Assembly (NCBI RefSeq): GCF_001311985.1 | Contig: NZ_BBCJ01000001.1 | Span: 171,432-235,431, forward strand | Length of the DNA: 64,000 bases | Reading direction: 5' to 3' | Source of the DNA: Geotalea toluenoxydans JCM 15764 | GTDB taxonomy: Bacteria; Desulfobacterota; Desulfuromonadia; Geobacterales; Geobacteraceae | In this document: one piece after another, positions 8,389-18,152 of the stretch | How positions within the stretch are numbered: the stretch's first letter is position 1 | Layout of the letters: every line of letters begins with the position of its first letter | The notes under the pieces: model-generated | What the model was told of the DNA's origin: nothing | Databases searched by the model: none | What the model saw: the letters and a program-made list of their open reading frames with translations, nothing else | Position numbers and translations under genes: made by a program

Positions 8389-10308
8389 GTGACCTTTTCT
8401 TTACCATTTCCCCCTCTGTCGCTGCTACTTTCACTCCTCTTAAGCATTTCTGTTTACCCCATATTCTTGTCGCAGGCCAAGGCTGAAACTGAACCGCACA
8501 TGGATAGCATGTTGGTGCGGGCCGGCCAGCTCGTGCTGGACGAGGAACGAACGTGGGAGGTGCTGCTCCACTATACCAAAACCTATGGGGGAGGGTATAA
8601 AAGCAGGATCGATGATGGGAAGTTTTTCCTGGCCCCGAACGGCAGGACCGACAAAAAGGCCGAACTTGAAGCTACCGTGAAAAGCTTTTTCAAAACTGCC
8701 AAGGACGGAGAGCATACCGCTTGCCGTTTTCCGGCACGTTACGAGTGGCTCAAAGAAAAACTGGAGATTGACCCGGCACAGCTGCCGGCGTTTACCTGTT
8801 CTGAAAAGGATAAGATCTTCAAGGAAGTGGATGCAAAATCGGCGGTGCTGGTTTTTCCAGTGGGCCACATCAACAGCCCCGCATCCATGTTCGGCCATAC
8901 TCTGCTGCGCATTGACGGCAGCAGCCAAAGCAACCTTGTCTCATATGCAGCGAATTATGCTGCCATTACCACCGACAGCAATGGCCTGGTCTATGCCTGG
9001 AAAGGGCTGTTCGGCCTGTACCAGGGCTTTTATTCCATAAATCCATATTACCTGAAGGTGAAGGAGTACAACGACCTGGAACACCGTGACATGTGGGAAT
9101 ACCGACTGAAATTATCCGAAGATGAGGTCAGGCGGATGCTGAACCACATCTGGGAGCTGCAGAATATCCATTCGCCCTATTACTTCTTTGACGAGAACTG
9201 TTCCTACAATCTGCTTTTCCTCATCGAGTCGGCCCGCCCGGAACTGCACCTGACAGACAAGACAGGTATTTTTGTCCTGCCAACCAATACCATCAATATT
9301 GCCATGGAAAAGGGACTCCTGGAGAGTGCCCGTTATCGGCCCTCCCAAGGCACGAGGATCAGAAAGATTCTCTCCCTCCTGGACCGGACGGACCAGCAGT
9401 TGGCGTTCCATATGGCCATGGGAGCAAAAGCCCCGGAGGTTTTGAGGGTTCTTGATCGCGCGGACGTGACAAGGATCAAGGTACTGGATCTGGCTGCCGA
9501 GTTCGTTCAGTTCAGGCTGTCGAGGGAAGAAATAGACAAGACTGCTTATTCCGGGCTGTACCTGAAGATTCTGGCGGAGAGAAGTCGCCTGGGAGCGGCT
9601 CCCGATGATTTGTACAAGCTGCATGAGCCATCGACGCCGGAAACAGGTCATCGAACTACAAGGGTATCAGTGGGGGGAGGGATACGAAAGGGGGAGCCAT
9701 ACGGCGAGGTCAGGCTTCAACCGGAGTTTCACGCTCTGCTCGATCCTGACCAGGGATACCTCAGGGGGGCGCAGATCAAGTTTCTGGACACTGCTTTAAA
9801 ATACAATTTTTCCACGGATAAGCTGCAGCTCAGGTACCTTCACGTCATCGACATCTTCTCCATTGCTCCCAGGGACGTCTTTTTCAAGCCGAAGTCCTGG
9901 AAGGTCAATGCCGGGATGGAAAGGGAAGCCATGGCAAGCGGCGAAGACCACCTCATTGGCAGGCTCAATACCGGCGGGGGCTATGCCTATGATTCACCAT
10001 TCAACGGCATCATGTACTTGTTTGGTGAAGTGGATATCAACGGGGGTGGTGGAATCAGAGCCGGAGTTACAGCTGGTCCCGGAATCAGCATTGGCGATGT
10101 GGAACAGCTGACCGACTGGTGGAAACTTCACTTTTCAGCCCGAGGTTTCATCTATAAAGTCGGAGATGATCGCCATAGCCTGAAGTTTTCCCTCGGGCAA
10201 AACTTCCGCCTGAGCAGGAACAACAGTATCAACATCGAAAGCTCCCAGGAATTCGTCAATGGTCATTCCATACCGGAAGCCTCAATATTCTGGAATCACT
10301 ACTTTTAA
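8389..10308 (+). CDS. DUF4105 / Lnb N-terminal-like periplasmic protein
   Basis: Intact 639-residue exported protein. A signal-like N-terminus (LLLSLLLSISVYPIFLS) begins at GTG 8389; no clear Shine-Dalgarno is visible, so the start is tentative. The central domain carries the DUF4105 hallmarks SPASMFGHTLLRIDG (conserved His) and FDENCSYNLLFL (conserved Cys). The His-before-Cys order suits a permuted NlpC/P60-like papain fold, hence a possible envelope hydrolase or acyltransferase; this is inference. The last 200 residues alternate short strands and end in Phe (ASIFWNHYF), like an outer-membrane beta-barrel. Partner candidate: the upstream DUF3015 protein. Confidence 0.85.
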   Translation: MTFSLPFPPLSLLLSLLLSISVYPIFLSQAKAETEPHMDSMLVRAGQLVLDEERTWEVLLHYTKTYGGGYKSRIDDGKFFLAPNGRTDKKAELEATVKSFFKTAKDGEHTACRFPARYEWLKEKLEIDPAQLPAFTCSEKDKIFKEVDAKSAVLVFPVGHINSPASMFGHTLLRIDGSSQSNLVSYAANYAAITTDSNGLVYAWKGLFGLYQGFYSINPYYLKVKEYNDLEHRDMWEYRLKLSEDEVRRMLNHIWELQNIHSPYYFFDENCSYNLLFLIESARPELHLTDKTGIFVLPTNTINIAMEKGLLESARYRPSQGTRIRKILSLLDRTDQQLAFHMAMGAKAPEVLRVLDRADVTRIKVLDLAAEFVQFRLSREEIDKTAYSGLYLKILAERSRLGAAPDDLYKLHEPSTPETGHRTTRVSVGGGIRKGEPYGEVRLQPEFHALLDPDQGYLRGAQIKFLDTALKYNFSTDKLQLRYLHVIDIFSIAPRDVFFKPKSWKVNAGMEREAMASGEDHLIGRLNTGGGYAYDSPFNGIMYLFGEVDINGGGGIRAGVTAGPGISIGDVEQLTDWWKLHFSARGFIYKVGDDRHSLKFSLGQNFRLSRNNSINIESSQEFVNGHSIPEASIFWNHYF

Positions 10309-10476
10309 TCAGGTAAGTATGTATCCCGGTACGCCGGTCTGTGCATGTACCAACCCCGGTTTTCTTCATCAAGTTACACAGAGAAAGAAATCCTTTCTCC
10401 AAAATTCACTTTATCAGGTAAAAGTTAGCCTTGAAAAAGGTGTGATTGTCTGTATGATCGAGCTCAAATCAACCTC

Positions 10477-11342
10477 ATGCGGCTCATTACCGCAGTATGC
10501 AATGGAGATGGCATGCCTATTAAAACACTTGATCTTAACTATGCGGCTTACGAGCAGAATTTTAATTACCGAATGGGCTTTGACACTGCCTACCACACCC
10601 AAAACTTCATCTATAGCAATCTGGTTAATGGGGTCTTCGTCGATCCTCCAATGGTGCAGGTGTTGACCCAGTTCCTGCAACCGGGAGATACGTTTATGGA
10701 CATCGGGAGCCATATCGGCTACTACTCCCTGCTGGCCCGGCAAGTTATAGGCCTTCCGGACGAGTGTTCGCCTTTGAGCCGAATCCAGCTACATTCAGCG
10801 TGCTTGTTCTTAATAGCCTGTTGAACAACCTGGGTAACCTGCATGCCTTCAACTGTGCTTTAGCCGACCAGCCCGGTATTGCCACCCTTCATATCAACCA
10901 AACGGACGAGGGGTTGTCATCTCTCCACAAGCCGGCTGACAGCGGGACTGCACCAGCAGAACAAAAGAGCGTAATGGTAACGGCCATGACCCTCGATCAG
11001 CTTTATGACCTTTATTCCTTTACCCGCGTACAGGTCGTAAAAATAGACGTCGAAGGCTACGAGTGGCAAGTAATTCAAGGTGGTGCCAGATTTTTTAAAG
11101 AATGTGCACCGCCGTTCATTGTCTTCGAAGTAAACAATATGGACGATTCTCGTGTCAGCGACGACTTTGTCATACGCAACCACTTCCATGCCATGGGCTA
11201 TCATGCCTATTTGATACGTCCCTGGCCTGCCAATGCCGATAGCGAGGAACAGTTCAGGGATAAAGCGGTGTTGCCTCTGGCCAGTGATGTGAAATTGAAT
11301 ATCGGTTATGGCAATATTCTGCTCAGTAAGCATGTTCTATAG
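10477..11342 (+). CDS. FkbM family methyltransferase (frameshifted)
   Basis: SAM-dependent methyltransferase of the FkbM group, which typically O-methylates sugars or lipids. SAM motif I is [16 protein letters not shown]; after it the frame breaks. One extra C near 10752 (GGCCTT to GGCCCTT) gives [13 protein letters not shown], motif II, and continues through [17 protein letters not shown] to 11342. All FkbM motifs are then present in about 288 residues. ATG 10477 is the first in-frame start; ATG 10513 is an alternative. It sits alone and its substrate cannot be read from context. Confidence 0.88.
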
Positions 11343-11401
11343 CGGAATTTGTGGAAGGCGGGTGCTTGGCACTGAACAGATCGGAAAAAATGGAACCAAC
11401 G

Positions 11402-11865
11402 ATGAAAATATGGATCGATGCCGATGCCTGCCCGCGTGTCATCAAGGAGATCGTCTTCAGGGCGTCCGGGAGGTTGAAGATTCCTGTCTGCCTGGTGGCC
11501 AACAAGAGCCTGGCAAAGCATGAGACCCACCTGGTCCAGTGTGTCGTGGTAGGTGAGGGCTTCGACGTTGCCGACGATTACATTGCCGACAATGCTGCTC
11601 CTGAAGACCTGGTAATTACGGCGGATATACCCTGGCGGCCAGAATCGTCGCCAAAGGTGGCGTGGCACTGGATCCACGGGGAGAACCCTATACGGAAGAC
11701 AATGTGGGGGAGCGGCTATCCATGCGCGACCTGATGGCGGAACTCCGTGGGGGAGGCCTCCTGCAGGGAGGTCCCGCCCAGTTCAGCCTGACCGATCGGC
11801 AACGATTCGCTTCGTCTTTGGATCGTCTGCTTACCCGAATGGTTCGAGGAGAGAAACCGTTGTGA
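11402..11865 (+). CDS. YaiI/YqxD family protein, DUF188 (frameshifted)
   Basis: Small DUF188 protein with PIN-like nuclease resemblance. It opens with the signature [17 protein letters not shown] and continues with [15 protein letters not shown]. Restoring one T near 11633 (CCCTGG to CCCTTGG) links ITADIP to [15 protein letters not shown] and the conserved [12 protein letters not shown] and [10 protein letters not shown] segments. Total about 154 residues, the normal family length. Function is unproved in the family. Confidence 0.9.
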
Positions 11866-12137
11866 GATGATTACTTGTGTGGAGGCTTGTTACTACTGGA
11901 AGGGGAATCAATGTAACTTTTAAACTATACCCTGAAATTTTTTTTTTAAATAGCCTGTTTTTTAAATTTTTCGGTGCTAAATTAAAATCAGCAGGAAGGA
12001 AGTAGAAACTGCATAAAGGAGGATAATCTTATAGACGATACTCCACCAGGCAGGTTAAATAAAAGGCAAGTTGCATAGATCCGGAGTTAATAAGAGCCGG
12101 AACAGACCTTGAAAAGGTATCCAAGATTCAGAATAAA
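11866..12137. other. AT-rich intergenic region with an unused Shine-Dalgarno
   Basis: The stretch between the YaiI gene and the shared terminator has a T/A-rich block (11936-11975). It also has AAAGGAGGATAA at about 12016, a strong ribosome-site-like motif, but no ATG, GTG or TTG at the right distance; the following frame would give only a dozen codons. Given the indel problem in this sequence, a tiny gene that lost its start is possible. A small RNA ending at the 12141 terminator is also possible. Confidence 0.35.
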
Positions 12138-12168
12138 AAGAAGCCCACCTAACGCTGGTGGGCTTTTC
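12138..12168. terminator. Bidirectional Rho-independent terminator
   Basis: Nine-bp stem AAGCCCACC / GGTGGGCTT with a short loop. It has T-rich sequence on both exits (TTTT on plus, CTTTTTATTC on minus), and separates the convergent YaiI and SrkA-like genes. Confidence 0.85.
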
Positions 12169-12181
12169 ATTTTGCGAAATT

Positions 12182-13164
12182 TTACGGCAACTCCAGCGGC
12201 GGTTCTTCAATGGCCGCCAGTTGTTCGCGCAGCTCCAGAATGTGCTCACCCCAGTAGCGTATGGTGTTGAACCAGGGGAAGGTGCGGGGGAAAATGGGGT
12301 CTTGCCAGCGGCGCGCAAGCCAGGCGCTGTAATGGAGCATGCGCAGAGCCCGCAGGGCGCCGATCAGCCGCAGCTCTGCCGGATTGAAGTCGCAGAACTC
12401 GTTGTACCCTTCCATAAGGCCGCCAGCTGGGCCGTCTGGCGCGGTCGCTCGCCTGAGAGCATCATCCACAGATCCTGCACCGCCGGCGCCATCCGGCTGT
12501 CGTCGAAGTCGACAAAGTGAGGCGCCTCGCCCCGCCAGAGGATATTGCCGCTGTGGCAATCGCCGTGGACACGGATGGCACGGAACGGCACTTCTGCCGT
12601 GATTCTGTCGACTGCTGACAATAACTGGCCGGTGAGAGCTGTATAGCTGTCCCGGTACTCATCGGGGATGAAGTGTTTGCCGATGAAAGAAACACTGGCA
12701 TGGCCGAAGCTCTGGCTGTCCAGGGTGGGGCGGTACTGAAACGGGCGAATGGCGCCGATGCGATGGATCCTGCCCAGCAGCCGGCCCAGGATCAGCAGGT
12801 TGTCCAGGTTGTCGAACTCCGGGGCGTGTCCACCCTGGCGCGGATACAGGGCGAAGCGAAAGCCGTCGTGGTGAAAGAGACTCTCGCCGCCAGTGTTGGT
12901 GCATGGAGCTACCACCGGCAGTTCATGTTCCGCCAGTTCAAAACAGAAGGCGTGCTCTTCGATGATCTGGCTGTCGCTCCAGCGGCCGGGGCGGTAAAAC
13001 TTGGCAATGATGGGCTCGCCGTCTTCAATCCCAACCTGGTAAACGCGGTTCTCGTAGCTGTTCAGGGCCAGGGTGCGGCAATCGCAGCGATACCCCTGGC
13101 TTTCGACGGCGTCCATTATGAAGGTGGGGGTGAGGGTGTGAAACGGGTGTGGGCTTGCAGACAT
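12182..13164 (-). CDS. srkA: SrkA/RdoA-like stress response Ser/Thr kinase (frameshifted)
   Basis: Member of the YihE/SrkA group of aminoglycoside-phosphotransferase-fold kinases, which in E. coli counter stress-induced death. Visible: nucleotide-loop region ENRVYQVG, Lys in IIAKFYRP, catalytic loop HGDCHSGN and metal-binding VDFDD. One extra C near 12419 (GGCC to GGCCC on the coding strand) joins AQLAAL to MEGYNEFCDFNP and the normal C-terminal half. The ATG at 13164 (MSASPHPFH) is preferred over one 48 bases upstream because it fits the family length of about 327 residues. Confidence 0.9.
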
Positions 13165-13317
13165 CGGTTCTCGCTCCAAGCGTTTAATGGTCCGGATGGA
13201 CCACCATACCATCGATTCCCGCCGGAACCAAGGGGAAGCGCCGTCAGGTCTGCCAACATACGGTCATACCTGAGAAGAAGTACCGCCCATTCGCCTGGTT
13301 CCTTTGGATCGCCGGGA

Positions 13318-13345
13318 TTGTTAATTTTATTTTATTTAATATAAT
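13318..13345 (+). promoter_or_regulatory. Sigma-70 promoter for the mscS-like gene
   Basis: TTGTTA at 13318 and a perfect TATAAT at 13340 with a 16-base spacer in a very AT-rich block. The start codon at 13386 follows GGGGGAAGA, giving a leader of about 35 bases. Confidence 0.7.
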
Positions 13346-13385
13346 ATTATCGCTCCCCGGACCAACTTGATCGACAGGGGGAAGA

Positions 13386-14603
13386 ATGTCCAGGTTGCGA
13401 AATAGTGCCATGTCAGTATTGCATATTACGGTAGTGGCCATCTTTTTTGTGGCAAGCGGTATCTGTCCACCTGTCTGTGCCGGCGGATCGTCCACGGTGA
13501 CCCCAACTCCGGCAGGGAACCCTGTCGCTGGTATACCTGTTTCGTTACAGGACAGCAACACGATCTTTACGCTGCTCCTTGGAGTAACCCTTTTCTCCTA
13601 TAGTCTTATAATCGCGGCAATCATAGCAGGTCTGCTCCTTTATGTTCTGATCTTTCATTTTCTCCATAGAGCGGAGAAGTACGGCTGGATATTGTCCGAT
13701 CCGCGAATGGTGGACCGGTTGGCTGCTCCAGCTCGTATCATGCTGCCATTGTTATGCGTCATTATCATCTCGCCCTATCTGTTGTTCCAGGAACAGATAA
13801 CAGCTTTCCTGCAGCATCTGTTTGAAATTTCCCTGATCGTGGCTTGTACCTGGTTGCTCATGAGCCTGGTTCTGGGACTTCAGGATGTCATTCTCAGCAG
13901 GTATGATTTGATGGTCCATGACAACCTGAAGGCGCGTGTCGTTCATACCCAGGTGAACGTTCTAGTCAAGATTGTACTTGTTGTCTTTCTCATTCTGGCT
14001 TTTGCCTGGCACTGACCACCTTCGAACAGATCAGGCGAATCGGTATCAGTATCCTTGCATCAGCGGGCATTATCGGTGTGATTGCTGGCATCGGTGCCCA
14101 GCGATCCATAGCCATATTTTTGCCGGTATCCAGATAGCCCTGTCCCAGCCGATTCGCATTGATGATGTGGTAATAGTTGAAGGTGAATGGGGGGTAATTG
14201 AGGAAATCACCCTTACCTACGTGGTGGTAAGGATCTGGGACTTGCGGCACTTGGTGGTGCCCATCACCTATTTTCTCGAAAAGCCGTTTCAGAACTGGAC
14301 GCGTGCCACCGCCCACCTGCTTGGAACGGTGATGATCTATGCCGATTATACGGTGCCTGTGGAAGAGCTGCGGTCCGAGTTGAAACGGATTCTCGACCAC
14401 GCGCCGAAATGGAACGGAGAGGCCTGGGCGCTGCATGTAACCGATGCGAAGGAGCGGTCGCTTGAACTACGAGCTTTGGTCAGCGCCGACAATGCCGGTA
14501 ACCTTTGGAACTAAGATGCCATGTGCGCGAGAAGCTGGTCGAGTTCATGACCAAAAGCCACCCGGAAAGCCTGCCCCGCTTCAGGGCCGACTTGGGGAGC
14601 TGA
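13386..14603 (+). CDS. Small-conductance mechanosensitive channel, MscS family (three frameshifts)
   Basis: MscS-family channel that opens on hypo-osmotic shock. It has a signal-like N-terminus, several membrane helices, then the pore-lining helix with small residues (GIIGVIAGIGAQRSIA) and the beta domain with IRIDDVVIVEGEWGVIEEI. Three breaks occur: one base missing near 14005 (GCCTGG to GCCCTGG), one T missing from the T run near 14120, and one G near 14508 (TGGAA to TGGGAA). Correcting all three yields one frame ending at 14603 with LRCHVREKLVEFM, the usual C-terminal alpha/beta domain. ATG 13386 has GGGGGAAGA in front. Confidence 0.88.
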
Positions 14604-14623
14604 CAGGTCAAGGGTGTAGAAAT

Positions 14624-15214
14624 TCAAGCAACCAGTGTCTTGCTTGGTTGCAGAGAGCCGATAAGCAGCGCTTCCTTCATCTTCCACAGCTTTATGAACT
14701 CCCAGGGAGGTTGGGGATTATCCTGTTTCCATAGTCCGCGGCGCTCCCCCCTGGCCTGTTCTTCGGCTTTCCCGTACTCTGTAGCCAGAATTCCCTTTGA
14801 ACGGGACTGACGAGCCCAGGCCAAACCTTCCCGTACCATTTCCAGCCCGATATTTCGCTTGTCCAGCCGTATTATCCCCATCTGTTTTTCTGAACGACCT
14901 TCAATTCCGATTATCTCGACCTTTACCTTTCGGTTTTGCAATTTGCCCTTTAGAGCCTGAAATGCTTCTTCGCCGAAAAGTTGTCCCGGTCTCTTCAACA
15001 TTCCCGTTTGCGCATCTCTTTTCTCCTTTTTAGGAGAATCAATTCCGTAAAGGTGAATCTTTATCTTTTCGCCGGAGGGAATAGTGATCGCAACGGTGTC
15101 GCCGCTAAAGACATCGGAGATAATACCTTCCAGCACTGACTCTTTTGCCGGGGCAGGGGAAGCAGCACAGATTGCCAGTAGACAGAGGCAGACCTTTTTC
15201 AAAAAATGTCGCAT
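14624..15214 (-). CDS. Secreted thermonuclease-like (SNase) protein
   Basis: Intact 196-residue exported nuclease of the staphylococcal-nuclease family. A signal peptide (VCLCLLAICAASPAPA) precedes the OB-fold domain with SGDTVAITIPSG, the first catalytic Arg region replaced by LYGIDSPK, then FGEEAFQALKGKL and the C-terminal GLAWARQ and ERRGLWKQ. Expected to cleave extracellular or periplasmic nucleic acids with calcium. It ends 21 bases from the convergent mscS gene. Confidence 0.9.
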   Translation of the reverse strand: MRHFLKKVCLCLLAICAASPAPAKESVLEGIISDVFSGDTVAITIPSGEKIKIHLYGIDSPKKEKRDAQTGMLKRPGQLFGEEAFQALKGKLQNRKVKVEIIGIEGRSEKQMGIIRLDKRNIGLEMVREGLAWARQSRSKGILATEYGKAEEQARGERRGLWKQDNPQPPWEFIKLWKMKEALLIGSLQPSKTLVA

Positions 15215-15474
15215 ATTTTGTATTACCTTCTAAACGGGTTTGCCTGGAACCATCACAATCTGAATGACTTTATTCCTCATTAGAAAAATTGGCAACATTT
15301 TTCTGAAGTCTGCACTTTCTTTGTCGGATGCCGATGAAGCCTTTGTTGATACATGATTGCATATAACTGTGAGCAGGTAAGTATTTACTTCGATAAGTCC
15401 ATACGTCGCCTTTTTTACCTAATCTGTTCTCATCTCAAAGACCGGAATTCCCGTAGGTATGGTTTGGTTTTCAT
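15215..15474. other. Divergent intergenic region between nuclease and mutS
   Basis: Holds the leftward nuclease leader and the approach to the mutS promoter. No open frame, repeat or RNA gene recognised. Confidence 0.4.
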
Positions 15475-15503
15475 TTTACAACGATCCCCGTTTTTGCTAG
15501 GAT
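15475..15503 (+). promoter_or_regulatory. Probable mutS promoter
   Basis: TTTACA at 15475 and TAGGAT at 15498 with a 17-base spacer. Transcription from about 15510 would exclude the in-frame GTG at 15504 as a start and supports ATG 15537. Confidence 0.6.
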
Positions 15504-15536
15504 GTGAGCCGCAATCCAGCTGTAAAAAAGGTTTCC

Positions 15537-18148
15537 ATGTCTCAAATCACCCCCATGATGCGGCAGTATCTGGAAATAAAGGCCGACTACCCCGACGCGG
15601 TCCTTTTTTTTCGCCTTGGCGACTTCTACGAGATGTTTCTGGACGATGCCGTCAAGGCATCACGTATTCTGGACATCACCCTGACTTCCCGCAATAAGAA
15701 CTCCGATGGCGCCGACGTACCCCTGTGCGGTATTCCCTATCATTCAGCCGGTCCATACATAACGAAACTCATCGAAGCGGGCGAAAAGGTAGCCATTTGC
15801 GAGCAGGTTGAGGACCCGAAGAGCGCCAAGGGGATCGTCCGCCGCGAAGTGGTGAAGGTGATAACACCCGGTCTGGTTGTGGATGGTTCCAGCTTGTCCC
15901 CCAAAGACAACAATTACCTCTTGTCCATCCACAACGATGACGGCAACCGCTGGGGGCTTTCTTACCTGGATCTCTCCACGGGAGAATTCCGACTCACCGA
16001 ACTGGATAGCCTTGATGCAGTCGTTGCCGAGATTGCCTGCGTCGGCCCCAGGGAGATCCTGCTGCCGTCATTTTTTCGCGATAACGGCAAAATGAAGGAG
16101 CTGGCCCGTGCCACTGCTGGTCTGGTAGTTACCCACGTGGAAGATTGGGTATATGACCATGAATACTGTCGGCGGCTTCTGGCCGGTCATTTCGCCGGCG
16201 CCTCACCGTCGTCCCTGGGATGTGACGGTCTGGTGAGTGGTCTGTATGCAGTAGGTGCGGTCCTCCATTACCTTCAGGAAACCCAGAAGGGGAAAGCGGC
16301 CCATGTTACCTCAATCAAGGCCTATACCAACGCCGAGCATCTGCTTCTGGACGAGGCTACCCGAAGAAACCTGGAGTTGACTGCCACCCTTGCCGAGGGA
16401 AAACGCAAGGGCTCTTTGCTCGGGCTCATGGACAGGACAACGACGGCCATGGGGGGGAGAAAGATAAAGCAGTGGATTAACTATCCACTAGTAACTATTC
16501 GGGGTATAACGGATCGGCAGGATGCGGTTGAGGCTCTGCTGCAGGATGCTGGCTCCCGTGCCGAGATTACCGCCCTTTTGAATGGCGTCTATGATCTTGA
16601 AAGGTTGAACGGGCGGATAAGCCTGGCCAGTGCAGGGGCCAAGGACCTGGTAGCCATGAAGGAATCACTGGCTAGAATTCCTGCAATCAAGGAGATGCTT
16701 GCCACATTTTCTTCCAATCTGCTGGCAGGGCTGAACGAGGGTCTGAATCCATTGCCTGAGCTGATAGAGCTGATCGAGCGGGGTATCGTCGAAAACCCTC
16801 CCTTCGTACTGCGTGAGGGAGGTATCATCGCCGACGGCTACAACGCCGAACTGGATGAGCTGAGGGCCATCAGTCGTGAAGGGAAGGGCTTTATCGCCAG
16901 GCTTGAGGCCCAGGAAAAAAAGCGCACCGGCATCAGTTCCCTGAAAATACGCTACAACAAGGTCTTTGGTTATTACATCGAGGTCACCAGGACCAACCTT
17001 GATTCCATTCCTGCCGATTACATCCGCAAGCAGACCCTTGCCAATGCGGAGCGATATATAACGCCCGAATTGAAAGAGTATGAAGACAAGGTCCTGGGGG
17101 CGGAAGACCGGATCCGGGATCTTGAATTTTCCCTCTTTCAGGAGATCAGGGAGCTGCGGCCGGTCATGGGAACTTCATCGCCCGTACCGCCGATTGTCTG
17201 GCAACGGTGGACGTGCTTGTATCCCTGGCAGAGCTGGCCCATGAGAACAACTACTGCCGACCAAAGGTGGATGACGATACCAACCTGGCCATCGTTGATG
17301 GGCGGCACCCGGTCATAGAGGCCCTTAACCAGGGGGAGCGTTTCGTCCCCAACGACACACTGCTGGACAATGACGAAAACCAGATCATCGTCATCACCGG
17401 ACCCAATATGGCAGGCAAATCCACCTTCATGCGTCAGGTGGCCCTGATCGTCCTCATGGCCCACATGGGAAGCTTCGTGCCTGCGACAGAAGCACGAATA
17501 GGAATGGTTGACCGCATTTTTACCAGGGTCGGCGCTTCCGACAACCTGGCGCGTGGCCAATCCACGTTCATGGTGGAGATGATGGAGGCAGCCAATATTC
17601 TGCGTAACGCCACGCCGAAAAGCCTGGTTATACTTGACGAGATCGGCCGTGGTACTTCCACCTTCGACGGGGTGTCCATAGCCTGGGCCGTGGCCGAATA
17701 TCTTCACGATAATGGAGAGCATGCGGCAAAGACCCTCTTTGCCACCCATTACCATGAGCTGACCGAACTGTCGGTGACACGGAGGCGGATCAAAAACTTC
17801 AATATTGCGGTAAAGGAGTGGAACGAGCAGATCATCTTCCTGCGCAAGATCGTACCTGGTGGCGCTTCCCATTCATACGGCATCCAGGTGGCGAGACTGG
17901 CGGGGCTTCCCCTGGAAGTTATTGAGCGGGCAAAGGAGATACTGGTCAATCTTGAAAAAGGGGAGTATGCCGAAGAAGGTATTCCCCGTATCGCCCGGGG
18001 GAAAAAGGCCACTGTACCTACTTCCCAGCTTTCACTGTTTCAAAGCACCGAAGACCTGCTGCGCAAGAGGTTGCTATCTATTGATGTGGCGACACTGACT
18101 CCTCTTGAAGCGCTTAACCTGCTGGACGAACTTAAAAGGATGGCATGA
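15537..18148 (+). CDS. mutS: DNA mismatch repair protein MutS (frameshifted)
   Basis: Mismatch-recognition ATPase that starts methyl-independent or methyl-directed repair with MutL. The N-terminal domain has the mismatch-wedging GDFYEMF (Phe30, Glu32). Core and clamp follow, and the ATPase domain shows Walker [10 protein letters not shown], the ST-Q-containing [12 protein letters not shown], Walker [15 protein letters not shown] and [11 protein letters not shown]. The frame breaks once between about 17158 and 17175; one extra base (for example CGGCC to CGGGCC) joins EIREL to [17 protein letters not shown]. The protein is then about 870 residues, normal length. AAAAAAGG precedes ATG 15537. Confidence 0.95.
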
Positions 18149-18152
18149 AAAA

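Noticed and set aside
14444..14734. Short plus-strand frame after mscS
   Set aside because: Overlaps the end of mscS in a wrong frame; the corrected channel frame explains the sequence to 14603 and the nuclease covers the rest.
17150..17180. Programmed ribosomal frameshifting as the cause of breaks such as that in mutS
   Set aside because: No slippery heptamer with downstream structure is shared by the sites, and dozens of unrelated genes are affected.
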